A stretch of DNA of 64,000 nt from Paracyclopina nana (GCA_019096065.1 JAGUCH010000003.1:2356001-2420000), one strand, 5' to 3'. Positions 1-9,941 are shown, numbered from the stretch's first letter. Made by a program: numbers and translations. The notes: a model not told the origin generated them from the letters alone.

Positions 1-213
1 AACCACCCATCCTACTTTGGTCCTGGTAACAGGCGCCTGTATTTCTTGTTCAACTCCGGTTGGTTGCTCGGACCTACTCTCGGGAACCCTTCTGGATACA
101 TCCATAACTCTAACCAGTACCAGTGCCCGTATTTGGTGCCAAATGGCTGGATGTATGTCAACAGTGGCTACTGGTACACTGATGACTCTTTGGTGGTCAG
201 ATGCATTGCATGA
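1..213 (+). CDS. Secreted-protein paralogue, 3' terminal part (partial)
   Basis: Reading frame 1 is open from the first base to a TGA at 211-213 and gives about 70 residues rich in Tyr, Trp, Gly and Asn. It contains the pattern LYFLFNSGWLLGPTLG, which matches RYLYFQSDYHGWMVGPVLG in the last exon of the gene at 392-1195. The two are therefore tandem paralogues on the same strand, and this one is cut by the window edge. The shared core (aromatic-Leu-Tyr-Phe, then Gly-Trp-x2-Gly-Pro-x-Leu-Gly) resembles a short module I associate with secreted invertebrate proteins, but I cannot name the family. The function is unknown; export is inferred from the signal peptide of the neighbouring paralogue. 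Confidence 0.6.
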   Translation, partial: NHPSYFGPGNRRLYFLFNSGWLLGPTLGNPSGYIHNSNQYQCPYLVPNGWMYVNSGYWYTDDSLVVRCIA

Positions 214-391
214 TTGATGAAATATACGCGTCTAGCAGCACAAACAAGCCATTCGTTTCATATTTTTTTATGGAGATGCGCTTAATTTATTGCAAGCATA
301 AATCAAACCTGACTATTATTGATGGTCAACTTTAGTGTGAACTTTGGCGTCACGCTATAAGGACTGTAACTTTTGCATTAATTAAGGAAAT

Positions 392-1195
392 ATGAGATTC
401 AGTATACCGTTTTTGGTTGTGGCCACGCTAATGCTGGCACAAGCCAGTCCCAAGGGAAAGGCGCCTTACGACGAGGAGGTGACTTTTCGGAGTTGTACAT
501 GCACATTTTAAATTAAATTTCAACAGATCGACGATGATGATTCCAGTACTGATGATGGAAATGGAACCGTAGGTGGTTCCAGCTATAATCCGCCTGGTAA
601 GGGAAGCAGCCGCGTTTCTAGTTATGAAGAAAAGGAAAGCTTTGATGATGATGGCGATCGTGACGGATTTGTTGGCAGCTTCGAAAAGGAACCTGCCATT
701 GAAGACGCCCTTGAAGAGAACGGAGAAGGTGAAATTTTATATGCAGAAATACTGAAATATTCTTTGCAATAATTAATGCAATTATAGAAGATTTGGAGCG
801 GCAAAGTCGGCACCACGGGTGTGATGGGTGCACTGGCGTTTACGTTTCATCTAGAGGACCAGCTAGTAAATGGCAATCAGGTTGATGCAAAATCAATACT
901 ATTACATTTTTTTGTTTTTTATGCTTCTGAATTTTTAGCATCCATGGGATTCTATAAGTATTACAAGCACTATAACGGGCACAATGCGTACTATTCGCGA
1001 AAAAGCAACCGATACTTGTATTTCCAATCGGACTACCATGGCTGGATGGTCGGGCCCGTCCTTGGTGATATCAATTGCTACCTATTCAGCCCAAACCCAG
1101 CATATTGCCCAACTGATGCACATAGCTGGAAGTATATTCACCCCCAACAGCATCAAATGCTAAACGACCCATCCCTTTCTGTTGCTTGTGCTTAG
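392..1195 (+). CDS. Secreted protein with GW-GP-LG module, unknown function
   Basis: There are four exons: 392-478, 527-728, 788-880 and 939-1195, with introns of 48, 60 and 58 bp, all GT..AG and in frame. The ATG at 392 opens a hydrophobic signal peptide (MRFSIPFLVVATLMLAQA) that ends in a good cleavage context. An acidic, low-complexity stretch rich in Asp, Glu, Gly and Ser follows. The last two exons hold the conserved module, with GVYVSSRGPASKW and later RYLYFQSDYHGWMVGPVLG, plus scattered Cys. It is paralogous to the fragment at 1-213. I do not recognise the family. The visible evidence supports a small extracellular protein, perhaps carbohydrate- or matrix-binding (inference). The downstream lysozyme gene is on the opposite strand. 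Confidence 0.72.
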
Positions 1196-1249
1196 AAATA
1201 GACACTTTGTTTATTAATTATCATATTTTCTTATTTGCGTTGATTCGTG

Positions 1250-1858
1250 TTAGATATTCTCTCCCCTGCCATTGATCAGAGCTTTGCACTCCGAGTAGAT
1301 TTTCCAATATTCTGTATTCTGAATGGGATTCGAGCAGGACCAGCCTCCGTTTTTGTGAATCATGGCGTAGTCATCGCAGGTCACAAGTCCGTCTCCGTTG
1401 CAGTCTTGAGCAAAAGCTGTCATGTAGGAGCGAATGATCCTCGATGCACATTTCACATCAATGGAGCACTTTTCATAAGCTGCAATTACAATTAATAATC
1501 ATGGATTCTTCTCTATAATATAGTATGCTATATGGGAACTTACCCAGGTTGCCATCTTGGCTGTCCCCTTCCAAAACACATTTTCCTCCATCAATCCAAT
1601 AGCCCTTGGTGATGTAAAAAGGCCCGCAAAAAGAGCCATCACATTGCGTGGTTAGATCACATCTTGTACTTGCCTCGCAAATGCACCCAAGGCAATTATT
1701 TGTCACACTTCCACTATCATCATTCAGACACACTTCAGTATCTAAAAAATAATTAAAAGCCATTTATAGTCTAATTTTTCAGACGTGCATTTTTTCTTAG
1801 TTTTACTTTGAGAGGTGGCAATTTGGATGAAGAAACAGCACAAAATAGCTCGAATCAT
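1250..1858 (-). CDS. Invertebrate-type (i-type) lysozyme / destabilase
   Basis: There are three exons on the minus strand: 1858-1807 (signal peptide MIRAILCCFFIQIATSQ), 1741-1544 and 1479-1250. The introns are 65 and 64 bp and both splice in phase 1. The mature chain has the destabilase signature CLGCICEASTRC, then CGPFYITKGYWIDGGKC, and after the last splice the Cys-rich C-terminal half with CDDYAMIHKNGGWSC. About 159 residues including the signal is normal for the family. i-type lysozymes are secreted and may cleave peptidoglycan or isopeptide bonds. Aligned by eye to muramidase-active mollusc members, the catalytic Glu position in the CIC...C segment appears to be Ser, as in other arthropod destabilases, so bacteriolytic activity is doubtful. 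A TATATAAT box lies about 45 bp upstream of the ATG. Confidence 0.9.
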
Positions 1859-1900
1859 TTCTGGTTGTGCAGAGGGCTGGACCAACACTGTGCTCTTGCT

Positions 1901-1909
1901 ATTATATAT
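1901..1909 (-). promoter_or_regulatory. TATA box of the i-type lysozyme gene
   Basis: On the minus strand CATATATAAT lies about 45 bp upstream of the lysozyme ATG (1858). With a start site about 30 bp downstream of the TATA, the 5' leader would be very short (around 15-20 nt). The position fits a core promoter, but no initiator was identified with certainty. Confidence 0.5.
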
Positions 1910-2611
1910 GCTGATAGACTAGTTTTTTTCACTTATGGGCGTGATGGGCTACATGATGTGCTTTTAATCCTCTTTGTGATGGTCAATTCCATTTTTGGCC
2001 ACACGAACAGTTAATCTTGAGTTCTAGGAATTACCTGAAATTGTTAGGGGATTTGCAAAAACCCAACCAAGCGTGCATTAAAATTCGCATGATAAAGTAG
2101 ACTACAGTAAGCATGGGCAGAAATTAATGCAAATGATACACAGCCAGATTCAAAGAGCCGTGAAAACCAGTTAAAAGTAATCGTAATCAGTTTGGATTAT
2201 ATAGCAAAAATTATCACGTTAAATTGCAATGCATACTTCAATTATAGTATTGCTTGCAGTGATATTCAAAAAATGTTGTACCCCATTCTAAATCAGCTAA
2301 TAATTGACAGAAATGATTGAAAAAGTCATTTTTAATTCTTGATATTGAAGAAAACTGCAAATTTATCATTTTTCAGTTAGAAATGCTCCATCGAGCTTAT
2401 TTTGGCACTTTTACGTATTTTTTGGCCAGAAAAGTATCTAAAACAGCCCACCAACTCTGCCAAACTCACGTTTCCATTTGTTGTTGTTTTTGCATAAGAG
2501 AGCAAAAGTTGCAGTAGAAGAATCAATCAAAAGTGGATATTTAGACTCTTCCAAGTGAGCTATCTCTTTTAAGTGATTTTTCAAAGTGATTCCAACTTAA
2601 GCACTTGCAGA
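1910..2611. other. Intergenic region between lysozyme and TIM23
   Basis: About 700 bp of AT-rich DNA between the divergently transcribed lysozyme (minus) and TIM23 (plus) genes. I see no ORF with recognisable similarity, no tRNA and no clear repeat. It presumably holds both upstream regulatory regions. Confidence 0.5.
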
Positions 2612-3223
2612 ATGATGGATGAAAACCGAGGAAGTCTCTTTGGCTTGGGCCAAAGGTCCAACAATTTGGCCAACTTGTCACCATACTTGAACATCGATCC
2701 CACCTACTTGCAGTCTCAGGCTCCAGAATTCATAGTGGACAATGAGATGAAACCAGGCAACCTGGAGAAATCCTTTGCTGTCATCGGCTCCGCTCTTTTT
2801 GTGGGCGGAGCTGCTGGTGGAGCCTATGGACTTTTCGACGGTGTCAGACAAACTTCAGCCGCTGGCCTAACCGGCCGACTCCGCAGAACTCAGATCATTA
2901 ACCACACACTCAAATCAGGTATTTTTGGAATGGCATTGGTTGGCTTTTCGCTTTAAAAGTCCATTTTTGTTCCAGGCGGAGCTGCCTCCAATTCTTTGGG
3001 AGCCATCACATTCATGTACAGCTCTTTGTATTGCCTCATGTCACTAGCTAATGAAGAGGGAGACGATGCAAAAAGTTTAGCCAGCGGAGCTCTCACCGGA
3101 GCTCTGTACAAGTCCAGTGCTGGCCTCAAGAAATGTGGGCTTGCCGGGGCGTTCGGCCTTGGCCTGGCTGCAGTCTGGTCTTTCGCCATCAAGAAGAACG
3201 AAACTGTGTCGAATTATGTGTGA
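2612..3223 (+). CDS. TIMM23: Mitochondrial import inner membrane translocase subunit TIM23
   Basis: There are two exons, 2612-2918 and 2976-3223, giving 184 residues, close to the family length of about 200. The N-terminal 65 residues are hydrophilic and face the intermembrane space. They contain SPYLNIDPTYLQ, typical of TIM23. The C-terminal TIM17/22/23 domain has four predicted membrane segments with Gly-rich packing motifs (GGAAGGAYGLFDGV; LASGALTGALYKSSAGL). TIM23 forms the channel for presequence-carrying proteins in the mitochondrial inner membrane. The ATG at 2612 is followed by a second Met; either would give the same protein. An AATAAA at about 3361 can serve as poly(A) signal. A degenerate copy of exon 2 and its 3' flank follows directly. 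Confidence 0.93.
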
Positions 3224-3392
3224 AGATGATGACCATGCTGAAACATGGGCCCTTTTGAAAGATTCCTTCTGAACGCTGTGTTTAACAAAGTGTTATTAGT
3301 CATGACTCCAAGAAAGATGTATTTGTTTCGTTTTGGAGCCGTGCTGAGCTAACAAGACACGAATAAAGTTAGAAAAGTAGTCATCATGAATT

Positions 3393-3672
3393 GCATGGTC
3401 AGTGCCTCCAATTCCCTGGATGCTTTCACTTTCATGCCAAGCCCTTTTTGTTCGTGCTTCTGTCCCTAGCTTGCCAGGAGGAACAATGTGCAAAAAGTAA
3501 GAAATTCAAAACTGTGGCAAACTCAGCGTGGAAGTGATGACCATTTTGAAACATTGACCCTTATGAAATACTACTTCTGACTGCTGTATCTGATTAGTGT
3601 TTAAATAGCCAAGATTCCAAGAAAGATGTATTTGCTTCATTTTGAAGCCATGCTGAGCTAACAAGGCACAAT
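3393..3672 (+). pseudogene. Decayed partial tandem duplicate of TIM23 (exon 2 and 3' UTR)
   Basis: The stretch GTCAGTGCCTCCAATTCCC onward aligns with the start of TIM23 exon 2 (2976 onward). It keeps TCACTTTCATG and a GCAAAAAGT match, then lacks about 130 bp of the exon. It resumes at AAAACTGTGGCAAA, near the TIM23 stop, and continues through the 3' UTR (CCAAGAAAGATGTATTTG; GCTGAGCTAACAAG). Substitutions and indels destroy the frame. It is an ancient local duplication with an internal deletion, not a gene. Confidence 0.75.
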
Positions 3673-3680
3673 TATGGTAG

Positions 3681-4775
3681 CTATTGTTTTATGTTTGCCA
3701 TAGTGGCCATAATGCGATCAGTGATGAGGAAAATTATAGATTGGCATGACCATCCAAGAAATAAGCCCATGCTGCCACCCACCGCAGCCAAAGCAGTGTC
3801 CCATCCATAGGCATAGTTTTCATGAAAAATGATCTCCTCCATGGAGAGGAAGTAAAACGAGACCAAAAAGCCATCTTGCATCAGCTCAGGTTCCATGACA
3901 TGCTGTGCCAAGTTGAGCTCTTGAATTTTGTACTGAACTCTCTCACATGGTCGTAAACAGTAATTGTTCAAGACAACATTTATGAAATTCTCATGAAGTA
4001 TGTCAAAGCTAGCCTTGAAGTCAGCTTTGGTTGTACAATTTGGATAGGGTATCGTGATGTTCAGCATGGGGTAAAAAGGCAAGCTGCAATTTGTGAGCTC
4101 CATCAGATCCCGGACCAACTTTTTCTTTCCGCAATTTGCGTAGTCCAATGTGCTATAACGTTGGCAGCCGTGAAGGCTGTGATGGGTCTGCTTATTAAGG
4201 CCAATCCTGCTTGCTCCATTTTCAGGTTGAGACAACTTCGTTTTGGTTTTAATTGTGCCAAATTCATAGGGCAGCAAATTGACAGTCAGCCAATACTCGT
4301 CGCCTTTGGAGTGTATAATAATGTAGTAATCATTGCTCCTCTTGAGGAGCAAGCTGGAAAAGTGCTTCAAGGTGAGATTTGTATTTGGTTCAAAAGTGTA
4401 GCAAAGGCCATAGAATTTTGAGTAAGTGGCCTTGACATTGGAAGCAGAACTGTAGAGCTTAATTTCTCCCAGTGTAGAATTTGTCACAGCAGACTGGTTA
4501 AAACTGCTGCTAAACATTTCATGCGGCTTAAACATGATTTTCTGCATTTCCTCATAAGTAACAAAGTTGCTGAATGATTTCCACGCCACTGTTGGGCAAA
4601 TGGTGATAGAAGGCAGAGAAAGGGCAGCATTTTCTATTTTGCTATTGCTGTATGCAGTTGTTTGCTGGATTAAGAGCACAAATATTTGATGCATTTGGTT
4701 GCATAGCAGTCCTATGAAAAGTAAAGTGACACATTGCTTGAAAACCTTGTAAGAAGATATGTTAAGGTGCTTCAT
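3681..4775 (-). CDS. DEG/ENaC-family sodium channel (pickpocket-like)
   Basis: A single exon of 364 residues. Membrane segment 1 lies at about residues 12-38 and is followed by LSLPSITICP, the conserved P-S-x-T-I-C entry to the extracellular domain. The extracellular part has YGLCYTFEPN, a Cys-rich block with YANCGKK, and CLRPCERVQYKI near its end. Membrane segment 2 contains GGSMGLFLGWS, the Gly-x-Ser selectivity-filter region of the family. DEG/ENaC subunits form trimeric amiloride-sensitive cation channels at the plasma membrane, used in mechano-, chemo- or peptide sensing. At 364 residues it is shorter than typical members (about 450-600). The extracellular finger and knuckle regions look reduced, and the cytoplasmic N-terminus, including the usual His-Gly gating motif, is nearly absent. 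It may be a reduced subunit, or a 5' exon may be missing. Confidence 0.85.
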   Translation of the reverse strand: MKHLNISSYKVFKQCVTLLFIGLLCNQMHQIFVLLIQQTTAYSNSKIENAALSLPSITICPTVAWKSFSNFVTYEEMQKIMFKPHEMFSSSFNQSAVTNSTLGEIKLYSSASNVKATYSKFYGLCYTFEPNTNLTLKHFSSLLLKRSNDYYIIIHSKGDEYWLTVNLLPYEFGTIKTKTKLSQPENGASRIGLNKQTHHSLHGCQRYSTLDYANCGKKKLVRDLMELTNCSLPFYPMLNITIPYPNCTTKADFKASFDILHENFINVVLNNYCLRPCERVQYKIQELNLAQHVMEPELMQDGFLVSFYFLSMEEIIFHENYAYGWDTALAAVGGSMGLFLGWSCQSIIFLITDRIMATMANIKQ

Positions 4776-5133
4776 GCTTCACACCTAGAGGGAAATTGGC
4801 GGCTCTTAAGTTGGCAACCACCAAGAAAAATTACTGTCAATTACTGTCATATTCATTTATCGTTTGCTACAATGAAATGGTCTATTTGAGCACTTTGTTG
4901 GTTGACAGACAACTAAAAAGCTACTCAACAGGCGACAATTTAAGACCTATATTTTGTCAAATTATTCCGCTTATCGTTGAATTGCTAGTTATCGTACATT
5001 GCTTTAACTAATCAAGGAGAATGCGCTAATAATTCATTGTGAGAATGGTGTGTTACTTTTTTAGCCAATTTGTACGCTATGAATGTTAGTTATCATTAGA
5101 TACAATTTTGGAATAAAACAAATGCTCCACACC
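4776..5133. other. AT-rich intergenic DNA upstream of the DEG/ENaC gene
   Basis: No recognisable gene or repeat. Contains the presumed upstream region of the minus-strand channel gene. Confidence 0.4.
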
Positions 5134-5928
5134 GGGATGTACTAAAATACGCGACATACGCGATATACGCGACAACCTACTAAAATACGCGACACACACG
5201 ACACCTAAAATACGCGACAAGCAACAAAACTTTTACATTAACTTTTGAAATAATTAATTTTTTCCAAGATTTTTGCTATCAATCTTTGAAAGTGTGAAGG
5301 CAACATTTACAATATTTACCATTGGAAATCTTTCATTGAGCAGAATGAAAATATTTCCAAACTTATTATAAATCAAAAATTCAACATTTAGATATTGCAT
5401 TATAATGGACCTTTCTATTGAAAACTCAAAGGAGTTCTCACTATCATAAAGTAGCTATGTAGAGTGACTGCATGTCGCGTATTTTAGTTAGTGATGGAAC
5501 GAGTCGGAAAATTTGGGTTCGAGCGAGTTCCGAGTTGCTGAAACTTTTTCCGAGCGAGTTCGAGTTACCACTAATGGAAAACGAGCTCGGTCGAGTTAGC
5601 AATTTTCAAAAACCGAGTTACTTCGAGTTTCAAGATTGCTTCATAACCTGCAGTGTTAATTTGAGTTTTATTATCTTATAGCTAGAAACATTTTGTAGCT
5701 TCAGCTCGTTTGACTTTCGAGTTCGCCAAAATTGCTTCAGAGTTTTCCGAGTTCTCCCGAAATATTTTTCGAGCGAGTTCGAGTTAAATGCTTATGTAGT
5801 CCGAGTCGAGTTGGCCTTTCGAGTTACCGAGTCGAGTTCGAACTCGTTCCATCACTAATTTTAGTAAAAAGTCGCTTATATCGCGCGTGTCGCGTGTGTT
5901 GCGTATGTCGCGTATTTTAGTACATCCC
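5134..5928. repeat. Inverted-repeat (MITE-like) element with ACTAAAATACGCGAC motifs
   Basis: The left end GGGATGTACTAAAATACGCG at 5134 is matched in inverse orientation by the right end, which finishes ...TACATCCC at 5928. The arms contain short tandem copies of an ACTAAAATACGCGACA-type motif (about 5140-5220, and inverted at about 5470-5488 and 5866-5928). There is no coding capacity. The right arm is interrupted by a separate insertion at 5489-5857; without it the element is about 420 bp. I could not define a convincing target-site duplication. Confidence 0.75.
5489..5857. mobile_element. hAT-type MITE nested inside the 5134-5928 element
   Basis: The 369-bp element has terminal inverted repeats TAGTGATGGAACGAGT (5489) and ACTCGTTCCATCACTA (ending 5857). 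It is flanked by a perfect 8-bp duplication ATTTTAGT at 5481-5488 and 5858-5865. Eight-bp target duplications and TAGTGATGG-like termini are characteristic of hAT elements. The interior is rich in GAGTTCGAG-type repeats and has no transposase, so it is non-autonomous. Confidence 0.85.
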
Positions 5929-7167
5929 CTCTACACCTACATATTCACAAATTCTTTTGAAGAAAAAACTAAAATTACTCGTTCTTGAGAAAAGTATGAT
6001 CAATAAGACCAACAGCAACCCATTGCCGACAGATTTGTTCATTCTTCATTTGTGGGACCAATTTTCCTCGATGCCAACCATTGATAAAATATTGTGGCGC
6101 CAGTAGAGATGATGATCATGGTCAAGAACCGATTTAGATTTTTACCTCGACTTCACTACAGCCTCTATTCAAATAAAATTGCAGAATTTTTTTGGCCTTT
6201 TTAAAGATGAATATGCTGCTATACAAAAACTTTGTACAGTTAGCCTTAATTGAGCACAAAATATCACTTTTATCAGGACCACATTTCATTATATGATGAT
6301 TAATAACATAATTATCATATTTTGGCGAGCATTTCAACGATTCCAAAAACATGTGGCAGATAGAGGATTTCGATGCAACAAGCAACCAACGATGCCTCAA
6401 AATGTGGTCAAACTACATTTTCTTGACCAACGTGTTTTGGTTCTTGACCATTTTTATCGAGACCATCGTTTAGATCTGACGGATTTTTACCAATATGGAG
6501 GCGATTCATAATTACTTCGAAGGCGATTCTGATGGTGTAAGTAGAAAATATTTTCCAAAACTAAAACTTTATAAGCGTCGGCATACCAGATTCCTTGCAA
6601 ACAAAGTTAAAAAAGGTAAATTCCAAAATTCGAGTCATTTTTTAAAAATGCCCACGGCTATGCTCACAGACCTGATGTAAGAAATGCCGAGATTTTCATC
6701 AGAATTGCGTGAGTGTCTACAGTAATTTTGGGGCAATTTACCTTGCTCTAGGCCCTGTTTTTTAAAGCCTCCAGTATAAACCCGTCTATATATAATATGG
6801 TATAATACGTAGTAGCACAGGTTGGGATTGTTTTTAAAAAAGTGCGCATTGCTCTAATTGATCTCGTAGAAATCTCAAATAGTAAGATATTGAGGGTAGA
6901 ATTATAATGATTTAAGTGACAAAGGGAATCGCTATTTTGTTTTAAATAAGAAAATGGGGTCAAATGGCAACGGCAATTTGCGGCAGTAAATCGAGTGGTC
7001 AAACTTTTATGATTTGGGCAGTGTCAAAAATCCTTGACCATTTGTGGTAAACCGTACTATAAATGTTGCTACTACGTCTTACGCAAAGGTCAGTTTCCAC
7101 TGCGTATTTGGAGAGATCACATCTCCGATATCAAGAATATTTCTTCTTTGCTCAACAGCCCAAAAGG
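5929..7167. other. Gene-free region upstream of phenylalanine hydroxylase
   Basis: AT-rich. Short ORFs on both strands show no recognisable protein features. The last 100 bp should include the promoter and 5' UTR of the hydroxylase. A CTCAACAG acceptor-like site at 7151-7158, just before the ATG, may mark an upstream non-coding exon. Confidence 0.4.
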
Positions 7168-8770
7168 ATGGGTGGGGGAACCTACATCAAGGCTGGATCA
7201 GGAAAAACGACCTCCGTGCTCTTTTCCCTGCCAGAGGGCGTTGGAGCTTTGGCCTCTGCCTTGAAGATATTCAAGGTAAATGATTTAATGGGATAATGTC
7301 TGAAAACGTACTAAAAACGTACTTTCGTCAAAAGGACCATGATGTCAACCTGGCTCACATTGAATCCAGATCTTCCAAGAGAAATGAGGAGGCTTATGAG
7401 TTCATGATTGAAATAGACGAGAACACCAAGGGAAATGTGCAATTGGCTTTGGATGAGCTGAAGGAAAAAACGGATTACATGTCTATAGTAGCCAGAGACT
7501 ACAAGGACATTGCCAACACGATCCCCTGGTTTCCGAGGACCATCAAGGATTTGGATCAGTTTGCCAATCAGATTTTGTCCTATGGGTCTGAGCTGGATTC
7601 GGACCACCCTGGATTCACCGACCCTGTGTACCGAGCCAGGAGGAAGCAATTTGCTGACATTGCTTTCAACTACAAACAGTAATTATCAATTATTCAAAAG
7701 AGTATTTTTTTCATGCGTCAAATACAATTATTATTATTGTAGTGGAGAAGAAATTCCCCGAGTGGATTACACGGAGGATGAAATCAAAACTTGGGGCACA
7801 ATTTACCGCCAATTGAAGGCCCTTTTCCCCACCCATGCCTGCGCTGAATTCAACCACATTTTGCCCCTGCTAGAGGCCAACTGTGGATACTCTGAGAGCA
7901 GCATTCCCCAGTTGCAAGATGTATCCAATTTCCTACAAGGTACGCGCGTTCTCATAAAATTGAATTTAATGGGCCTTCAACTATGATGTTTCTAAATAGG
8001 TGTCACGGGATTTCGCCTGAGACCAGTGGCAGGCCTCTTGTCCTCCAGGGACTTTTTGGCTGGGCTAGCTTACAGGGTGTTCCACTCAACTCAGTACATC
8101 AGACACTCGTCCAAGCCTTTGTACACTCCAGAACCCGATATCTGCCACGAGCTCATTGGCCATGTGCCACTCTTCGCTGACCCCTCTTTTGCCGAATTCT
8201 CTCAAGAGATTGGGCTGGCTTCCTTGGGAGCCAGTGACGAATACGTGGAGAAACTGGCCACGGTACAAAATTGCCTTTCAAAATAATTACGTAAGTTAAT
8301 TTCAATTTCAATAGTGCTACTGGTTCACCGTGGAGTTTGGGCTTTGTCGCCAAAATGGAGAATTAAAGGCCTATGGCGCTGGCCTCTTGTCCTCCTTTGG
8401 AGAGCTGGAATATTGCCTCTCTGACAAGCCAGAGGTGAGAGAATTTGAGCCCGCTCTCACTGGGGAGCAAAAGTACCCAATCACGGAATATCAGCCTGTC
8501 TATTACGTAACCAGCTCTTTTGAGGATGCTCAAAGAAAGATGTCGTAAGTGGACTTTTAAAGGATAGAAATGCAGTATTAAGATATTATCTGCTTTTTAA
8601 GGGAATTTGCATCGACCATACCGAAGAACTTCAAGGCTCGTTATGATCCCTACACGCAAAGGATTGAGATGTTGGACACCAACGCTCAAATTCTGAAGAA
8701 CATGAAATCAATTCGACATGAGATCAGATCTCTCACTGAAGCTATGGCCCTTTTAGTGAATAACAACTGA
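7168..8770 (+). CDS. PAH: Phenylalanine 4-hydroxylase
   Basis: Six exons: 7168-7275, 7335-7678, 7743-7939, 8000-8262, 8315-8544 and 8602-8770, with introns of 52-64 bp, giving 436 residues. An N-terminal ACT regulatory domain (about residues 12-85; [13 protein letters not shown]) precedes the aromatic amino acid hydroxylase catalytic domain. The iron ligands are visible: His266 and His271 in [14 protein letters not shown] and Glu311 in [10 protein letters not shown], with the 5- and 40-residue spacing of the family. The C-terminus is a helix for tetramerisation ([14 protein letters not shown]). [11 protein letters not shown] and the overall match indicate phenylalanine rather than tyrosine or tryptophan hydroxylase. 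The enzyme uses tetrahydrobiopterin and O2 to make tyrosine, also the precursor for cuticle tanning. The ATG at 7168 is the first supported by the domain alignment; the frame stays open further upstream. AATAAA occurs at about 8783 and 8816. Confidence 0.94.
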
Positions 8771-8896
8771 AGTAATAACATATTAATAAATGTAAAAGTG
8801 CACAACAATAATATCAATAAAAGATGTCATCATAATCAGTCTCTTTTAATCAGATTTTGGAAATAGAAAAATAGTTGACTTACAAATTTGGCCGGT

Positions 8897-9905
8897 TTAG
8901 TCTTCAATGTCGCAATCCTCTTCGGGAGCACAGTAAAACTCCAGGAAGCAATTGCCTTCCGAGTATGACAGCATGTACTGCATACACAAAAAGTCCCTTT
9001 TGTCGATTCGCAACGACAACTTATCTGCCATTTGGATTGCCTTTAGGGCTGACTTCAACGTGCTAAGCCTGTACCTGGCTTTTGTGCTCTGTGCACACTC
9101 AAAGATGTGAACAATCTCACACTTTTTGGGAATCTGCAAGCAAAATAAGGCCTTTGAAAAAAAGAGGAGCTGACAAAAGTTGAAGTAGTGCAACCTACAG
9201 ATACTGATACATCAAGAGCCGATCCAAAAGTGGAAATGGTCAACTTTTCCTCATCGGCATCAACGGCAAACTCGAGAAATTCGCTTGATAAGTCAATCTC
9301 AGCAAATATTTCCCTCAGCTTGTCTGACACCATGACAACTTTGGCCATCACGTTTGGCTTTGAAAAGTCAAAGTACAAGGTTTCCACCACATCCTGGGTG
9401 GGAATTTCTGCTTTGCTTACAATGCCATCCTCTTCCATCCAAATGCTCAGAGGATCTCCATACTTGCCATAGTGCAACACTAAATTAGTTAATGCCGAGC
9501 CTCCTAAGGAAGAGAAGGCATCAAAAGTCAATTGGAAACATTTTTACGTGAATTCCTACCTAAAAGGCTTTGAGCTGAGCTGGATATAGTAGATGATCCA
9601 GCAGAAAAAGTAGTGCCCGATCCAGTACTCGACGTGCCAAACAGGTTCAGGCACTCTATCAACGTGGTCAAATTGATGTTGAAGCCATAGTCATCATCTT
9701 CACCAATTTTGAACTCGTTGAAGATGTTGGACTGAATGAATGCGTTGGCTTGATATGACTTGGAGTCTTCAAGGGTCATCTTGAGGCCATCTTTTTTGAT
9801 GTACATGGTTGCCTCATTGTTCAGGTTGATGGACTTGAAAATCTGTTGGAGGATCCTGACATTGGTGAGCCTTGCAGTGAAGCCCTCGAGAGCTTGGTCC
9901 TCCAT
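8897..9905 (-). CDS. RAD1: Checkpoint clamp subunit RAD1
   Basis: Three exons on the minus strand: 9905-9560, 9503-9199 and 9133-8897, giving 295 residues against about 282 in vertebrates. The N-terminus (FTARLTNVRILQQIFKSIN; EATMYIKKDGLKMTLED) and C-terminus (KRDFLCMQYMLSYSEG; EFYCAPEED) follow the Rad1/Rec1/Rad17 PCNA-like fold. RAD1 forms the 9-1-1 ring with RAD9 and HUS1, which is loaded at damaged DNA and activates the ATR kinase. A Ser/Thr/Gly-rich insertion in the middle (GTSSTGSGTTFSAGSSTISS) is not usual. The second splice donor was placed at TCT|GTAGGT because that alone keeps the frame. The ATG is only 36 bp downstream of the MALT1 stop on the same strand; PAH converges from the other side, 126 bp away. 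Confidence 0.92.
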
Positions 9906-9914
9906 ATTTGGTGC

Positions 9915-9933
9915 CTAGAGGGGAAGAAATGCA
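9915..9933 (-). promoter_or_regulatory. Splice-acceptor-like tract between MALT1 and RAD1
   Basis: On the minus strand the 36-bp MALT1-RAD1 gap reads TTTCTTCCCCTCTAG (AG at 9916-9915), followed after 9 nt by the RAD1 ATG. A strong pyrimidine tract plus AG with no donor in the gap is what a trans-splice acceptor, or the acceptor of an intron starting further upstream, would look like. Confidence 0.5.
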
Positions 9934-9941
9934 CATAATAA

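Noticed and set aside
17-217. ORF in frame 2 at the window start
   Set aside because: It is the shadow of the frame-1 exon that matches the neighbouring paralogue.
353-362. TATA box (GCTATAAGG) for the secreted gene at 392
   Set aside because: Only about 32 bp from the ATG, which would leave almost no leader; not convincing.
3993-4421. 142-codon plus-strand ORF inside the DEG/ENaC gene
   Set aside because: Antisense shadow of a clearly recognisable channel gene.
6495-6680. ORF beginning MEAIHNYFEGDSDG as a gene
   Set aside because: A possible donor follows, but no exon that continues it was found and there is no family signal.
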